From NCBI GenBank assembly GCA_964017145.1, contig OZ024841.1, positions 3,224,001-3,288,000 of the forward strand: a stretch of 64,000 nt of DNA. The letters are read 5' to 3'. The position numbers were made by a program, and so were the translations under genes. The notes beneath the pieces are model-generated. The model was not told the origin of the DNA and did no database searches. It saw only the letters and a program-made list of their open reading frames with translations. This document shows, one piece after another, positions 1 through 11,900 of the stretch. The stretch comes from Agrocybe praecox (taxonomy: Eukaryota > Basidiomycota > Agaricomycetes > Agaricales > Agrocybaceae). Position 1 is the stretch's first letter; the number at the start of each line of letters is the position of its first letter.

Positions 1-246
1 TTAGTTCATAGCTTAAAAAAATTAAAATTATGGTTTTTGTGACTTCAATAAAGTTACAAACACAGTTTCTATTTTTAATCACATGCATGTAAATGGTGGT
101 TCATGATGATTGAGATCAGTGCCGTGCATGCGCCGCGTATCAATTGTTGATGCGTGTCATGTGCCGAATGGCTGATTTGGAGATCATAATGGCCATCAAA
201 GGAGACCGGCAGAGACGGCATCAAGAAAAAATAAATTACCGGAGTG
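1..246. other. Unassigned AT-rich flank, no gene seen
   Basis: I see no coding exon or recognisable RNA here. The stretch ends where the GGTGGATAAT minisatellite starts. It holds phrases such as tggccatcaa and ggcatc that loosely resemble the centre of the element at 1988-2901, so it could be the left part of a third, decayed element cut by the window edge. That is a guess. Confidence 0.3.
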
Positions 247-430
247 GGTGGATAATAGATTTCGAGTTGGTGGATAATCGATGACATTTGGTGGATAATG
301 AAGAAAATTGGTGGATAATGAAAAAAGTTGGTGAATAATGGAAAATGTTGGTGGATAATGCACAAATTTGGTGGATAATCGACATGAGTTGGTGGATAAT
401 GTGACCGAGTTGGTGGATAATACATGTAAG
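247..430. repeat. Minisatellite of GGTGGATAAT units
   Basis: About nine copies of GGTGGATAAT (one variant GGTGAATAAT) occur near 247, 270, 289, 309, 328, 348, 369, 390 and 411, with a period of roughly 18-23 bp and variable spacers. Read on the - strand it gives a low-complexity open frame rich in YPPT/IIHQ, which I treat as a by-product of the repeat rather than a protein. The core resembles the GTTGGATAAT units of the element at 1988-2901. Confidence 0.8.
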
Positions 431-476
431 TTGGTTTAAAATTCAAAATCAATTTTTATACAATCCGGCACTCATA

Positions 477-1380
477 GTCCATCCGCCGAAAAAACATTTT
501 CGTGTATATATACTATATAATCTGTATATACTACATGTATCTGAGTATTTACATATATTACCTTAGTTATCCAACATTGATACGCCTTTATTCTAATGAA
601 TGAAGTCAGTTATCCAACATAGAAGTTGGAATCTACAACATAGAAGTTAGAATATCCAATACAGAGTTGAAATCTCCAACACAGAAGTTGAGATATCCAA
701 CATTGAAGTTGGGACATCCAATATAGAAGTTGGAATATCCAACATTAAATTTGAGATCTCCAATATATAAGTTGAAATATCCAACATTAAATTTGAGATC
801 TACAATATAGAAGTTGGGATATCCAACATTGAAGTTGAGAATCTAACATTGAATTTGAGATATCTAACATTGAATTTGAGATCTCCAACATTGAAGTTGG
901 GATATCCAACATTAAATTTGAGATCTACAATATAGAATTTAGGATATCCAACATTGAAGTTGAGAATCTAACATTGAAGTTGGGATATCCAACATTGAAG
1001 TTGGGATATCCAATATAGAAGTTGGAATCTTCAACATAGAAGTTGAGATATCCAACATTAAATTTGAGATCTCCAATATAGAAGTTGGAATATCCAACAT
1101 TGAAGTTGAGATATCCAAAATTAAATTTGAGATCTCCAATATAGAAGTTGGAATATCCAACATTGAAGTTGAGATATCTAAAATTAAATTTGAGATCTCC
1201 AATATAGAAGTTGGAATATCCAACATACAAATATGTTAAACATTCCGATGTATATGTTGGATATTCCGATGTGTATGTTGGATAACCAAAGTAATATATG
1301 TAAATACTCAAATACATATGTTATATACAGATTATATAGTATATATATGCGAAAATGTTTTTTCGGCGGATGGACAGCCA
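477..1380. mobile_element. Foldback-like non-autonomous DNA element, copy 1
   Basis: The ends are inverted copies of each other for about 55 bp: gtccatccgccgaaaaaac at the left and its reverse complement, ending ggcggatggacagcca, at the right, each followed inward by a TATATATACTATATAAT-like tract. A TA dinucleotide flanks both sides (475-476 and 1381-1382). The left end lacks the outermost TGGCT bases that copy 2 has. The interior is almost entirely a 21-bp minisatellite, with no transposase. TA target sites fit mariner-type mobilisation in trans, but this is inferred. Confidence 0.75.
604..1225. repeat. 21-bp minisatellite inside foldback element 1
   Basis: Roughly 29 imperfect units of the form ATATCCAACATTGAAGTTGGG repeat with a 21-bp period. 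Since 21 is a multiple of 3 and the unit has no stop in several frames, long pseudo-ORFs with a heptapeptide repeat (LDIPTSM-like) appear on the - strand. From about 1230 to 1290 the orientation flips, so the array is partly palindromic. I do not regard the frames as genes. Confidence 0.85.
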
Positions 1381-1382
1381 TA

Positions 1383-1987
1383 ACTCAGTGCTTTTTCTCT
1401 CGCATTCCGCATACCCCTGGCCTAACATAAGCGATGTAAATTAATGAATAGATATACGGAGACTTTCTGGAGGGACATACCGGCTGTATGGTTCCTATTA
1501 AGTGAATTATTCCAAGAATATCCTGCATAGTATTGACCCGGCACGTTATCCTCGTCTTAGAAGCGTCAAATATGTTTGTTTTGGACACCGATTATGTGTA
1601 TCTAGTCCCTGTATAAATTTATAAAATTTATGCAAGTGTTAAAGTCATATTTTGGTCATATTCTATAAGTTTTGGGATGGAGACTTAATGAACCCGATAA
1701 ACTGTTCGAGTTATGGTTATTTGTTATCCATTCCTCCGTCTTTATACACCAAACATCATTACAAGATTACTACAAATACGGATGCAGCTTAGCTACCAAT
1801 ACATGTAAATATTGTGCTTGTTTTTGCAGTATGTGCCTCAGCGGCGCAAATTCTGTCTAACCGCTTAGCCAGGACGTCTAAAAATAGCATTACTTTATAC
1901 CGACGCGCTTGCAGGCATATCCATTCTAACGCCTAAATTCGGGCGTCTTGAACTACTTTTTTTGGGTGAATATGTGTTGTACCAGTA
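1383..1987. other. Spacer between the two foldback elements
   Basis: About 600 bp of single-copy sequence. Two short open frames (1385-1588 on - and 1672-1860 on +) show no recognisable family, no intron context and no similarity to the neighbours. I see no gene. Confidence 0.4.
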
Positions 1988-2901
1988 TGGCTGTCCATCC
2001 GCCGAAAAAATGATTTCCCGTATATATACTATATAATTTGTGTATAATACATGTGTCCGAGTATTTACATAAGCTACTTTAGTTATCCAACATAGATATA
2101 CCTTTATTCCAATGAATGCAGTCATTTATCCAACATAGAAGTCTGATTATCTGATATAGAAGTTAGAATATCTAACATACAAATCGGATTTTTCAATATA
2201 GAAGTTGGAGTATCCAATATAGAAGTCGGATTTTCCAATATAGAAGTTGGAATATCCAACATATAAATTGGATTCTCCAACATACGAATCGGAATATCCA
2301 ACATATAAGCCGGATTCTCCAACATGTAGGTTGGATTGTCCAATATATATGTTGAGTTCTCCAACATATGTATTGGGTTTTCCAACATAGTTCAAGCTAA
2401 TAATCTCATTGTAAGTCGCGTATATTGCCATCCTTGCCGACCGATTTTGAGCCATTTTTTGATGGCCAGGCTTCGGCCCCTCCAAATGGACTGAAACGGC
2501 CATCAAGAGAATTCGGCATCTCCGGCATTCCAAGCGACTTAATGTGTCTGTACACAATGCAACTATATTGGATAACTGGATGTATAGTTCGGATATTGCG
2601 ACATGTGCATTGGAAAATCTAAACTATGTGTTGGAGAAGCCCATGCATATGTTGGATAATGCAAGTTATATGTTAGAAAATCCAAGTTATATGTTGGACA
2701 ACCGGAAATGTATATTGGATAACGCAAGTTACATGTTAGATAATCCGGCTTCTATGTTAGATAACAACACTTCTATATTCTGCAAGGCATCCAAGTATGT
2801 TGGATAATTTTTGAAAGTATGTATAATCCGAAATATCTATAATTTACACTGATTACATAGTATATATACAGGAAATCATTTTTTCGGCGGATGGACAGCC
2901 A
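1988..2901. mobile_element. Foldback-like non-autonomous DNA element, copy 2
   Basis: The terminal inverted repeats are about 58 bp long and nearly identical: left TGGCTGTCCATCCGCCGAAA, right its reverse complement. Both continue into a shared TGATTTCC(C/T)GTATATATACTAT tract. TA flanks the element at 1986-1987 and 2902-2903, a clean target duplication. The left half carries 21-bp units in one orientation (about 2122-2388) and the right half carries related ATGTTGGATAAT units in the opposite orientation (about 2590-2810), so the whole element can fold back on itself. The central ~200 bp are unique. No transposase is encoded. Confidence 0.85.
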
Positions 2902-2903
2902 TA

Positions 2904-3839
2904 TCGGAAACAAGATGGAGGTACAATTTTGAAAGTAGTATACAGTACTTCCATATATATATGCCCTGAATATATTAATAATTGCGTGATGAAGATCATT
3001 GAGACTGTACAAAGCGAGAATACCTCGTCCAAAGAATACCACATTAGAATGTGATTGCTATAGCTCAAAAGCTACCACCTTTCAATACATAATCTCTTTT
3101 TAAAAACCAACCTATCGTAATCCCATTAATTTACATCACTTATGTAGAGCCTGAGGTGAGCAGAATGCAAGAGAACAAGCAGTGAGAAATTTTCATAAAT
3201 ACTTCATCGTTACTACGGTCTGAATAATATTTTGTTAAGTAGAACCAGCACTCGATCTACAACACCCTCGAGTCTGCCAAACCATCCTGAAGGCGCGTTA
3301 ACAGGGGCGAGGTAGACGATCGGGGAGGCATAGTATGCGAACATGAGATTGGTGAGATGCTCTATGTTAGCAGAGGACAACTTGATGTCATTCGACGCGT
3401 CGGATTTAATGTACGATGCGGATGTACTCCGCACAAATACCCATGGTGAGAGAAGGTAAGCACTACAGATTGGGCTGGGTAGATGAGTCAGGGGACTTGT
3501 AAAATATGTATTTTGGGTCAAAAATACATCTAAACATTTTTTTTCCACATAAGAACATATAATCAGTATTTTTAGAGGCTATACAATAGTACGCAGGGCA
3601 TATATACACCTAAAAAACTATGTTTTGGGCCTTTATGTCGAATCTACGGTGAATGGTGGGTATTCAGTCATCGCGAATTAACCATTCTTAAAATAACTCA
3701 CTGAAATGACACATTTCCGCGGTTTTTTCAACGTCTAAATTCATTAATCACTATTCTACTAATTTACATGAGGCTACATAGGTGCTACAGTGCCTCAGAG
3801 TTGAGAAATGAAAAGTGATCAAAAAAACTCTGTGCGCGA
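2904..3839. other. Unassigned region 3' of N1
   Basis: About 0.9 kb between the second foldback element and the end of N1, moderately AT-rich. It contains the 111-codon open frame listed separately and a doubled GATCAAAAAAAC motif at 3818 and 3838 just beyond the N1 stop. I recognise nothing else. Confidence 0.4.
3213..3548 (-). CDS. Hypothetical open frame, 111 codons
   Basis: An open frame on the strand of the NACHT genes. The sequence is of mixed composition, not low complexity, with a run resembling normal protein around NIEHLTNLMFAYYASP and a W-F-G-R-L-E-G-V-V-D stretch near the C-terminus. A possible splice acceptor (tctgtag) lies upstream near 3465, so this might be a last exon. I recognise no family, and it has no second copy in the window, unlike most sequence here. 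It may be a fortuitous frame. Confidence 0.2.
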   Translation of the reverse strand: MEKKCLDVFLTQNTYFTSPLTHLPSPICSAYLLSPWVFVRSTSASYIKSDASNDIKLSSANIEHLTNLMFAYYASPIVYLAPVNAPSGWFGRLEGVVDRVLVLLNKILFRP

Positions 3840-6327
3840 TCAAAAAAACACGTTGCCTGAGAATTTTTGTGCAAACGGAGCACCATAGTCATCTGATGCG
3901 GCACGGGTATCATTATTAGAGTCAGCCCTGACTCGATCGAGGTAAGTAGTCATTGCGTCATGTGTGGGAAGGCGGAGTTGGGGAGGGTTGATTAACGTTT
4001 TTGCAGATCTGAGTTCATATCTGCAAAGATCGATAAGTCGATGATAGCGGGCTGCCTCTGGAAGCATAATAACAAAGCAGCTCCGAAAATCATGGGGAAA
4101 GCATTGCGGGCCAGTGGCTACTCCCTGGTTGGGTACCTTGAATTCCCGTTTCTGGGTGAATTTCCGATAATCCTCCCCAATGGAACGTAATTCAGCCTGT
4201 TGGAGAAGAAATGTCGCATCCACCATAGCATCTAAACAATGGACTGCTGCTTTGGATATTATGAGTGATTTTTCCTCATCACTGAGAGGGATCAAGAATG
4301 TGTGATGGAGCTTGACATAATGAAAGGTGCTTTCTAGGCCTTTTGATGGAACAACACATGGACTCCGAACTGATGCCTCAAGTTGGGATATAGCAAAGAT
4401 GTAATGCATCTTGTGATTATTGCTATATCGGTTATTAAGTTTAAAGAGGGCCAAGTTGAAAAATGTTAGAGCATGGTTGTGATAGGTGCCTGCTGCAAGA
4501 TGCCCGTCATTCTCCTAAAAAAAGAATCCCATGTAAAGATTTAGCTTCCCATACAAATCAATTTGTAGAAATTCTTACAAGTTCAAACATGATTTTAAAC
4601 AGGTATTGAAGAAAACAATCTTCTAGCTTCTCCCAAACCTGGTGTTGAAAAAGGTTTTTGCAGTGAGATTCCATTGGGAAATTGGTCACAGAATTAAAAA
4701 ATGCTGCATAACTGGGCTCAAACCAATCAGATTTTGGAATTTTTAAACAAAAAGGCTTGAATATAGGGTCTTCATCTGGATGAGATGAGCATTGTGGGCC
4801 ATTATACCCCTCTAGCAGTACAATGTAGTCAGAATGATAGCACATTTTTATGAGATGATAAATGTTCTGACCTGAGAACATCTCAATTAATTGAACAAGA
4901 TGCCCCGTGTGCGTCTCTGCTCGGTTTTTTGAGAGGTCCTTTGACCGGTGCACATCAAATAAAAAATCTTCAAAAGACTTGTGAAGTAGAAAGGCTGCAC
5001 TTCGAGATGCAAGGGAAGATGGGTCTGTATGCATCTGTACAATGGCTGTGAGATCAGACAACACAACCTCTGCTGTCCCGTCCTCGAGATTGAGATGTAC
5101 ATCAATGACAGAGGGATTGACCTCATCATACAAGGCGAGGAATGTCATTATATTCGCAGAGAGCGATGGATCGTCTGTGTTATTCAATAGGTGGGTATAA
5201 AGAGCATCGAGTTCAGAGAAAGGCAGGTCCTTGAAAGGAGGGCGGAGGCCAAGCACAGCGTCCAGACGCTGATGAGGACGATGACGGGGAGAATTAAGGT
5301 ATCCAATTACTGTCTTTGGGTAGATGAGTTGACCTGAAGCCTTGTTCACAAGCGCTGAGAGATGTTCCTCAGTAGGCCAGTGATGAGGGATGGAAGCCTT
5401 GAATATGTGACCTTCACGAAGCTCGGCAAATTTATCGCGGAGATAGCGCCAAATATCATTCTGCGAACAGTAGTCGTCTCCCAAGAATACTTTGAATAGT
5501 ATCGAATTCAACTTTAGCGAATTAAATTGAGTGGATATGTTGCTCTCCGGACGGCTCAAGACAAGAATGTGAATTGGAAGTGGGGAAATGGTGACGACAT
5601 GATGTAAAGAATCTAATATATCTTGTTGGCTCGGCAGGTCTACGCACTCGTCCAGACCGTCCACAACAATTAGCTTGGGTGCGCTTTGAGGGGAATTGGC
5701 ATAGCTTGCCAATAACGGGTCCATAACAAGGGATTTGAATTGAGTCCGCAAAGACCGCGTAAAGATAAGTGGATCGGACTCGACGAAGTCAGAGACGAGC
5801 TTGCGGATATGGGGGTTTCCAGAGCAAATCTGATATGAAATCGTTGGTACGAGGGATTTCGAATTATTGCGTGTGGGATCATTTGCGCCAAAGAAGAAAC
5901 TGGCGAGCAGGGTTCCCTCCTTTGCGCAGCGCTCACATACGCTTCTCCCGATCGCGGATTTCCCAGCTCCTGCTGCTCCAGTTACCCAAGTGATGAATTT
6001 ATCGCGATTTCGTTTGTCCAATCCTGCTACCCAATCTACAAGAGTTTGGATGATCGCGACCCTCGTTCCTGGGTGACATTTCGGAGGATTAACGGTGTGC
6101 CCAGAGTCGTGATGAGCGTTGGGTGCAGCAGTGGCAGCCAAACGATCAAATCCACCTGAAAAATGATATTTCATGTAGGAGATATGTGCGCGGTATGGTA
6201 AGGTGTACGTACTCTTTTCTCCAGTGTGAACATGGGTCGAACTGTTATCCATCGTTAATGATCCTCCAGTGATGATGACCTTTGAAGACCGAAAGAAAGA
6301 GGTAGAGGTTGGCGGTATATCAGACAT
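3840..6327 (-). CDS. N1: NACHT-domain STAND NTPase (NLR-like), 3 exons
   Basis: Predicted 788-residue P-loop NTPase of the NACHT class. Model: exons 6213-6327, 4579-6155 and 3840-4514; introns 57 bp (GTACGT..CAG) and 64 bp (GTAAGA..TAG); exon total 2367 bp, in frame. Residues ~18-40 hold an IITGGS motif. PPKCHPGTR (62-70) precedes Walker A GAAGAGKS (98-105), Walker B LIVVDGLDEC (200-209) and the sensor-like LSRPE (238-242). A winged-helix-like LHKSFEDFLFD follows. Exon 3 opens with a TPR-like AAGTYHNHALTFFNLALFKL. Family knowledge: such fungal proteins act as ligand-gated switches in incompatibility or defence. Odd: the middle of exon 3 differs from N2-N4 and is about 60 residues shorter. The stop used by N2 and N3 is TCA here, adding a tail. 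The ATG is chosen because MSDIPP is conserved in all four copies. Confidence 0.9.
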
Positions 6328-6490
6328 ATTTGAGAAACAACTCGCGGAAGAGGATAAAGAACAGGGTCAAGTAGGAGGTCCAGGGCAATCGTCGTCCTTC
6401 AGAGCCTGAGCCTCATGGTGAATCGCATTGCCGACCACACGTGGGCTTTTACCGACTGTTAAATCCGTCCAAAGGTTATAATTAGTCTAT
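6328..6490 (-). promoter_or_regulatory. N1 leader and proximal promoter
   Basis: The ~40 bp before the ATG (reading GACCCTGTTCTTTATCCTC... to TTTCTCAAA) are nearly the same before N3 and recognisable before N2 and N4. A CACGTG palindrome at 6438-6443 sits in a longer block (aatcgcattgccgaccacacgtg) shared only with N4. Promoter function is inferred from conservation and position. Confidence 0.45.
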
Positions 6491-8638
6491 CTAATCTAAT
6501 CTACGAACTGTATTCGGTTGAATCCGATGCTGTCTCTAGGAGTATCGTTTAGATTGGCAGCCCCTCGTTGATGATGCACACAAATTCATATCTTCACCTT
6601 ATACCGGCTAATTTTTCTCTAATGACACGACAGTGTCCGGAAGTATATCCTTCCTTTCCGCTATATCACCTTGCAGTACTATGCTGTGATACCATACGAT
6701 GTCCCAATTGCCGAACGCAACGAACCACCAAATACATATTCTCAACCTTAGCTCGCTTATGGGCAATTTTATCTTTATTTACCTTAGCATATCACTTTTT
6801 ACCAACATCCCAGGCCCCATCATTAAGTTAGTTGATGATAATGCGGCTGTGTCCGCTCTTAGAATTTGGAATCAGTTCATTCCAAAAACATGTATTACGA
6901 GGGCACAGAAACCTTCAAGATTCAAATACATATAGGATGAAAAAGAGAGGTACCTCAAGAGATAGAAGGAAATTGGACATAGGACTTACTGTCTTTTGGG
7001 AGCAAGAAAAGATGAAGTAATGAAGCTATTATAGATGCATCAGGGAAGGCAACAACTAATTTAACGGCGTGTGGCAGGAAATAAAATAAAATGATGAAAG
7101 GAAAGACACGACCTGGATCGCAGCGCACGAGAGGGAGTCTTTATTGTATCGTTTTAATGAAGGGTGCAGAGAACGGAAGGGAAAAAAAGGCTAGCACTCA
7201 AGTGAGAGAAAGAGTGACCAGCAGAGTATTCAGATGTTTGAGTGATAAAACGAACGTGGTATCCAGTGGGATGGAAGGATAATGGGCCTAACGAGAGAGG
7301 CACTACGAGCGGGGAAAGTAAATGAATTAATGACTCGATGAACTGAATGGAATAAAAACGCTGAAAGAAAGACGACCGAGATGAAGGTAACAGACAGCCT
7401 AACAGGCAGAAGAGACGGAGTGAGGATAGATATGTGTAAGAATGAAGATAAGAGGGGAAAACACAAAGGAAAGGAAATGACAGAATCATACATTAGGAAC
7501 AGGGGTATGTAGCAAGAAACATGTGAACGAGGGAGGCAGAGAGATAAGAGACGCTGTGATGAAGAAAAAGGATAGACATGACACGGCGGACAAATGCTTG
7601 TCAAGTCCGATTCAGGCGGAGTCTGTCAAGTTATGTGTCATTTCGTTGTAAAATTGATGGCCGAGTAAAGCCGTCAATTCTTGGCTTTGGCTGCCCACTG
7701 CCGAATATCAAAGCTGAACCTTTCTGCGAACAAGTACAGAATATGTATACTCGAGCGGTCGAGGATACAGGCAAGGAGAAACCAGTTTAGAGATATAGAT
7801 ATATTCTAATAAATACCTCAATATAATGTACGGTTTGGGTACAGTAATAGTAATATGCAGGTTCATCAAATTGAAGAGGCAAAAAAAACTATACACATAA
7901 ACTCAGAGTAAACCAGAAACAGTCTGTCTGCACAAGCCAAAAGAGAGCACTTCTAAGTTTTGGTTAAGAAGAAAGCATAACAGGCATGTAGTGAATTATA
8001 ATGACATATGGGCCCACACGTAAACATTTAACTATTACTCGTGACAGCCATTTTCTGTAGTTCTTTATTCGTTCACCGTTCCAAGAGTGACTCTAATATC
8101 CTCCTATATGGTTTTCTGTGTTACAAAAAGCCCTTCAGCGCCCTACAGCCCGTGACAAGAGACAAATAAGATAAAGAGGGTAGTAGAAGTCAATTAGAAG
8201 TGCAAGGGCGTCATGCCAGTTCTGGCGGTAAGTGTCCAGCCCTTGTTCAGATTTAATAGTAAAATAATGAAGCCATATCTTTCTAAGGCGCAAAGAATTG
8301 GAAAACAGGTGGTTGGGCATGGTAAACACGAAATAAATTGGATGGTCAACGATAAAAACAAGCTGGATGCCGGCGTGGGGATATCTGCTAGTAGGACCGG
8401 CTTGGCAAACCGGGCACTTGACAAATCACTTGACACCTGACTTGACAAGCTCCGCCAGAAAGCACAAATTTCGGCGGTAACGCATAGTGAAAGAGACGAC
8501 ACAGACACACCCTGGCCGCAGAGACAAATGATGCCGATGAACGATAAACTCCACTGCCTAGAGACTGGAGCACGTTTAGAGCGGAGTGAACCTTTATGAA
8601 AAATAAAAAAAATATCGAAAGCAACGGAAAGACACAGT
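6491..8638. other. N1 upstream region and purine-rich arm
   Basis: 6491-7020 is AT-rich with no recognisable gene. It starts with a tctaatctaatct run that also occurs upstream of N2 and, in altered form, N3. From about 7080 the + strand becomes purine-rich (gatgaagg, ggaagagaa runs), as in the other purine-rich arms that precede M elements. Apparent ORFs on the - strand are serine/leucine/proline-rich by-products of the composition. No RNA gene was seen. Confidence 0.4.
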
Positions 8639-8684
8639 TTTTGATCCGAACCCTAACCCGACATGGCATCGTGTACGTTCGTAT
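8639..8684 (+). repeat. M element 1, upstream of kinase copy A
   Basis: TTTTGATCCGAACCCTAACC followed by CGACATGGCATC and GTACGTTCGTAT. It marks the switch from purine-rich to pyrimidine-rich + strand. The preceding gaaagacacag is typical of the kinase-associated M type. Confidence 0.8.
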
Positions 8685-8989
8685 CAAACCATAACTTTGT
8701 CTTTCATTCTTTTTTCGTCGACTGTTTTCTTCAATCTGAATCCTATGCGTCAAAATGCTGAACGAGAGGGTCATTACACAAGGGTCATAAAACGATCTGA
8801 GTGCACATTGAACGAAACGACGCATAACGCAGTCAAATGACGAAGATGGAGGATATTGATGGGGGAGGAGAGCTCGAGGACGGCCGGAGTAATGTGGGAG
8901 TAAGATGGAGAGAGATGAACAAAGGAAGTGAAAAAAGGACAGAATTGCGATGCTTTGTTTTTGTGCAAGTCCGTGTCTGGCCCATCTCT

Positions 8990-11900
8990 GCACCCCGATA
9001 TTCTTCCTCCAGCCATTCCCACTCACAAACTGGCGGCGGCGGCAGCGACGCACAGGGAGGACGCACGTACAACGCCATGCAAATACCCTTGACACAGAGC
9101 ACACTAGCGCCTACAAGCTCATCCTATGAACGCCAACAGCAACGCGCCACCGTTGCCCTTTCTCCGAACCAGCAGGTTCACCAACAGAGCCAACCAGCGA
9201 CCGCACATCCCAACCCATACCGGACGTGTACGCGCACCCGGCTGCCCTAGCTTAAGCGGCTGCTCCTACATGGTCAGTGGGAAAGGAGGGATAATGTGGA
9301 CAGTACTGTTAAAGGTATGTTTCTTTACTCCTATCTTTTCCTTTCTTCGTGGATGGCCCATGATGCATGGGCCTTTGGCCATCGTCTTGTGTTCAACTTC
9401 ATGTTTTGGCTACTTTTTACTGCGAATAAAATCAATCCCTCAAATTTCTAATTCGTTTTGTTTTTTTCTATTCTATTTAAATCTCCGTTTGCGTGTTTTA
9501 GTGCCAGAATTCGTGGAAGAGGAGCCGCAGCATTCGTTCGCTCGCTACCATAAAATTCATTGACTTGTGTTGTTTTGCCATCGTTCTTTACAATTTTACT
9601 AACCAACCTTTCTTCTCCATTCACAGGCCCTCAAGCACCCAAACATCGTCCGACTATACGATGGTATCGAACCCGAAAAAAACAAAAACATCGGTATGCT
9701 CCTCGTTTTCAATCTTATTTATCGGCTAACCGTTCTTCTCAGTTGAAAAGGGTCACGTATCAGCGACAGATGAGGCAGCAGGGACAAGCTACTCGAGCGG
9801 CAATGCGAACGTTGCGCCTACACCCTCCAGAACAGAGCCATCGTCTGGAGGTGAGGAGCAAGAGGTCGGCGTTGTCCAATGCCATTCCGCCGATCGTTAC
9901 CACCACCGTCGCTGGTCAGCCCAGCAGCACCGCACCCACACCCACTCGCAGCCGTTCGACCCAACCTGAATACCTCTACGCGAGCTGACCTTCGTCACCC
10001 GTTACTGGCGTCGTCAGCGACCCCTCCGTATCACTCCTCACTCCTCCGCTACCGTCTGTCGCTTCTAAACCCGCGGGCAATAAACTTCAGCCAGCTACAC
10101 TACCAAATAGGAACGTTCAGACACACCATCCACGTCGAATACGATTCGGAGCCAAAGGGACGAGGGAGGAGACAGTCGAGTGGGGGTAGGCCCAAGGAGT
10201 TTACTAGTCCAAGGAAGGAGGAGGAGCATGAAGAAGAGAAACAAATTGCTACGGATGAGAAGGCCGTACCTGGCCTGCCTCCTTCAGCGGCAGCAGCACC
10301 GCTAGCCTATGGTGCACCTGCGGTTTCGACTGCACCAGCACCCTCCGGCTGTTCCTACCACGCCGTATCTGCAGTTTCTGCTGCAGCAAACTCGAACTTC
10401 GCTGGTTGGTAAGGACCGAAGAACGGGCCACAGGAAGAGGAAATCGAGCATCGATAGGGTCGGGTTGGGCAGGATTTTTGGAGCCAACGAGAAAGAGGGC
10501 AGCGGAAGTCCGAGCATCAGTGCTACGCCTAGCACTACATCTGGTGCATCACATGCTGATTCGTCGATGGATACGGCGAACGACGGAGAGAAGAAGGAAA
10601 AGACGAAGGAAGAGGAAGAGAGAGGAAAAGGAGGGAAAGGAGAGGAAAAAGGGTACAAATGGAAAAAAAGAACATACTTACCGTTATGGTTGCGCTTCTC
10701 GGCAGGTCTATTACGAGCTGGTCGCAGAACCAGAATACGCCAATTAGTTCTGTGTATCGCAAGGGCAGCACTACCACCGTACCAGCTACAGCCAAGAACC
10801 CCAACGCCAGTATACAACCACCAATGCCCACCCCCATGCTATTCCCACCGGGTGCAGCTGCACGTTCGACGTCCATGAACGCAGAGCCTCGTTGCTCCTC
10901 CTGTTCAGGTGGTGGGTACCACTCCAACTTCGACCGTTTCGCGCCCTGGACCTCCCACACCTGTTCGCAGCGAGACGGCAGCTGCTACTGTACCCACTAT
11001 GGCTACTACTCCCGTTACATCTTCCTTCGTTTCTAGGTTCAGGAATAGTGTTGTTGTGGGCAGCAGGGACCGCAAACGTCGCCGACAGACGTCAGCGTCA
11101 TCGAACAGGCTCGGTTCATTCTATGGGTTAAAATGGTCTTCGTCGTCGCAAGCACAACAACAGCAACAGCAACAGAATGCTGTCCCACCTCATCCGTACG
11201 CTTAGCTGCGTATCCATCGCCGTGCAGTGGATCAGATGATAATTCCGACGGGGCCACCGCCAGAGGTGTTTGGGAGTATGGGTGTTGAGGCGCAGATGGA
11301 GAGCGAGTATGAGGTTAGGTATGTTAGGTGAAGAAGAAGAAATATGCAGTCATCGTTTCGTCTGGTTCTGCTACTAAAGGACACGAAGAAGGAAGATTAG
11401 CAGGGTTGGCTGTGACCACCATGACGAGTAGTGCAGCCCCTAACGGCGTTGATAAGCGCGGCTTACCGCTTCGCTCTCCGTCTGGCACGTTCTCAGCAAC
11501 CGTCCAAAGTCGCGTCGTGTGTTCCACCCACATCAGCAGCAGCGTCATCTTATGGGGCCTCGAACACACTGTCATTCGATGACGAACATTACGCCGTCGA
11601 TTGTGAGCCTCTGCCCTCGACTGGTGGGCTTGTAGAATGTTCGGACGTGAATCCTATCACACCTATTATGTCTCCTGGACAGGGGGCATTCCCTTTCACC
11701 AGTGGCTTTGTCTCTGGCGCGGTCGGACCGGGATATGGCGATCCATCGCAGGAGGCCGGAGATGAAGCTTCGAAGCTTCGAAGTGCGGTTTAGCGTCGAG
11801 CTGACGAGGTCGGATAGACCGAACGATATGTATAGTTTGGATATGGAAGGTTGAAGGGGAAATTGAGGAGTTAAGGCAGTGCGTATTGTTTTCTTTCTTT

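Noticed and set aside
925..1317. Long - strand frames of 95-130 codons with tyrosine- or heptad-rich repeats
   Set aside because: They are translations of the 21-bp minisatellite in several frames; no codon bias, start context or conservation independent of the repeat.
3120..3800. Weak similarity between 3125-3160 and 3760-3800 (taatttacat..gtag/gcct words)
   Set aside because: Too short and gapped to separate from chance in AT-rich sequence.
8639..8684. CCCTAACCC in M elements as a sign of an internal telomere
   Set aside because: Only one and a half telomere-like repeats per element, never a tandem array; an interstitial telomere is not supported.
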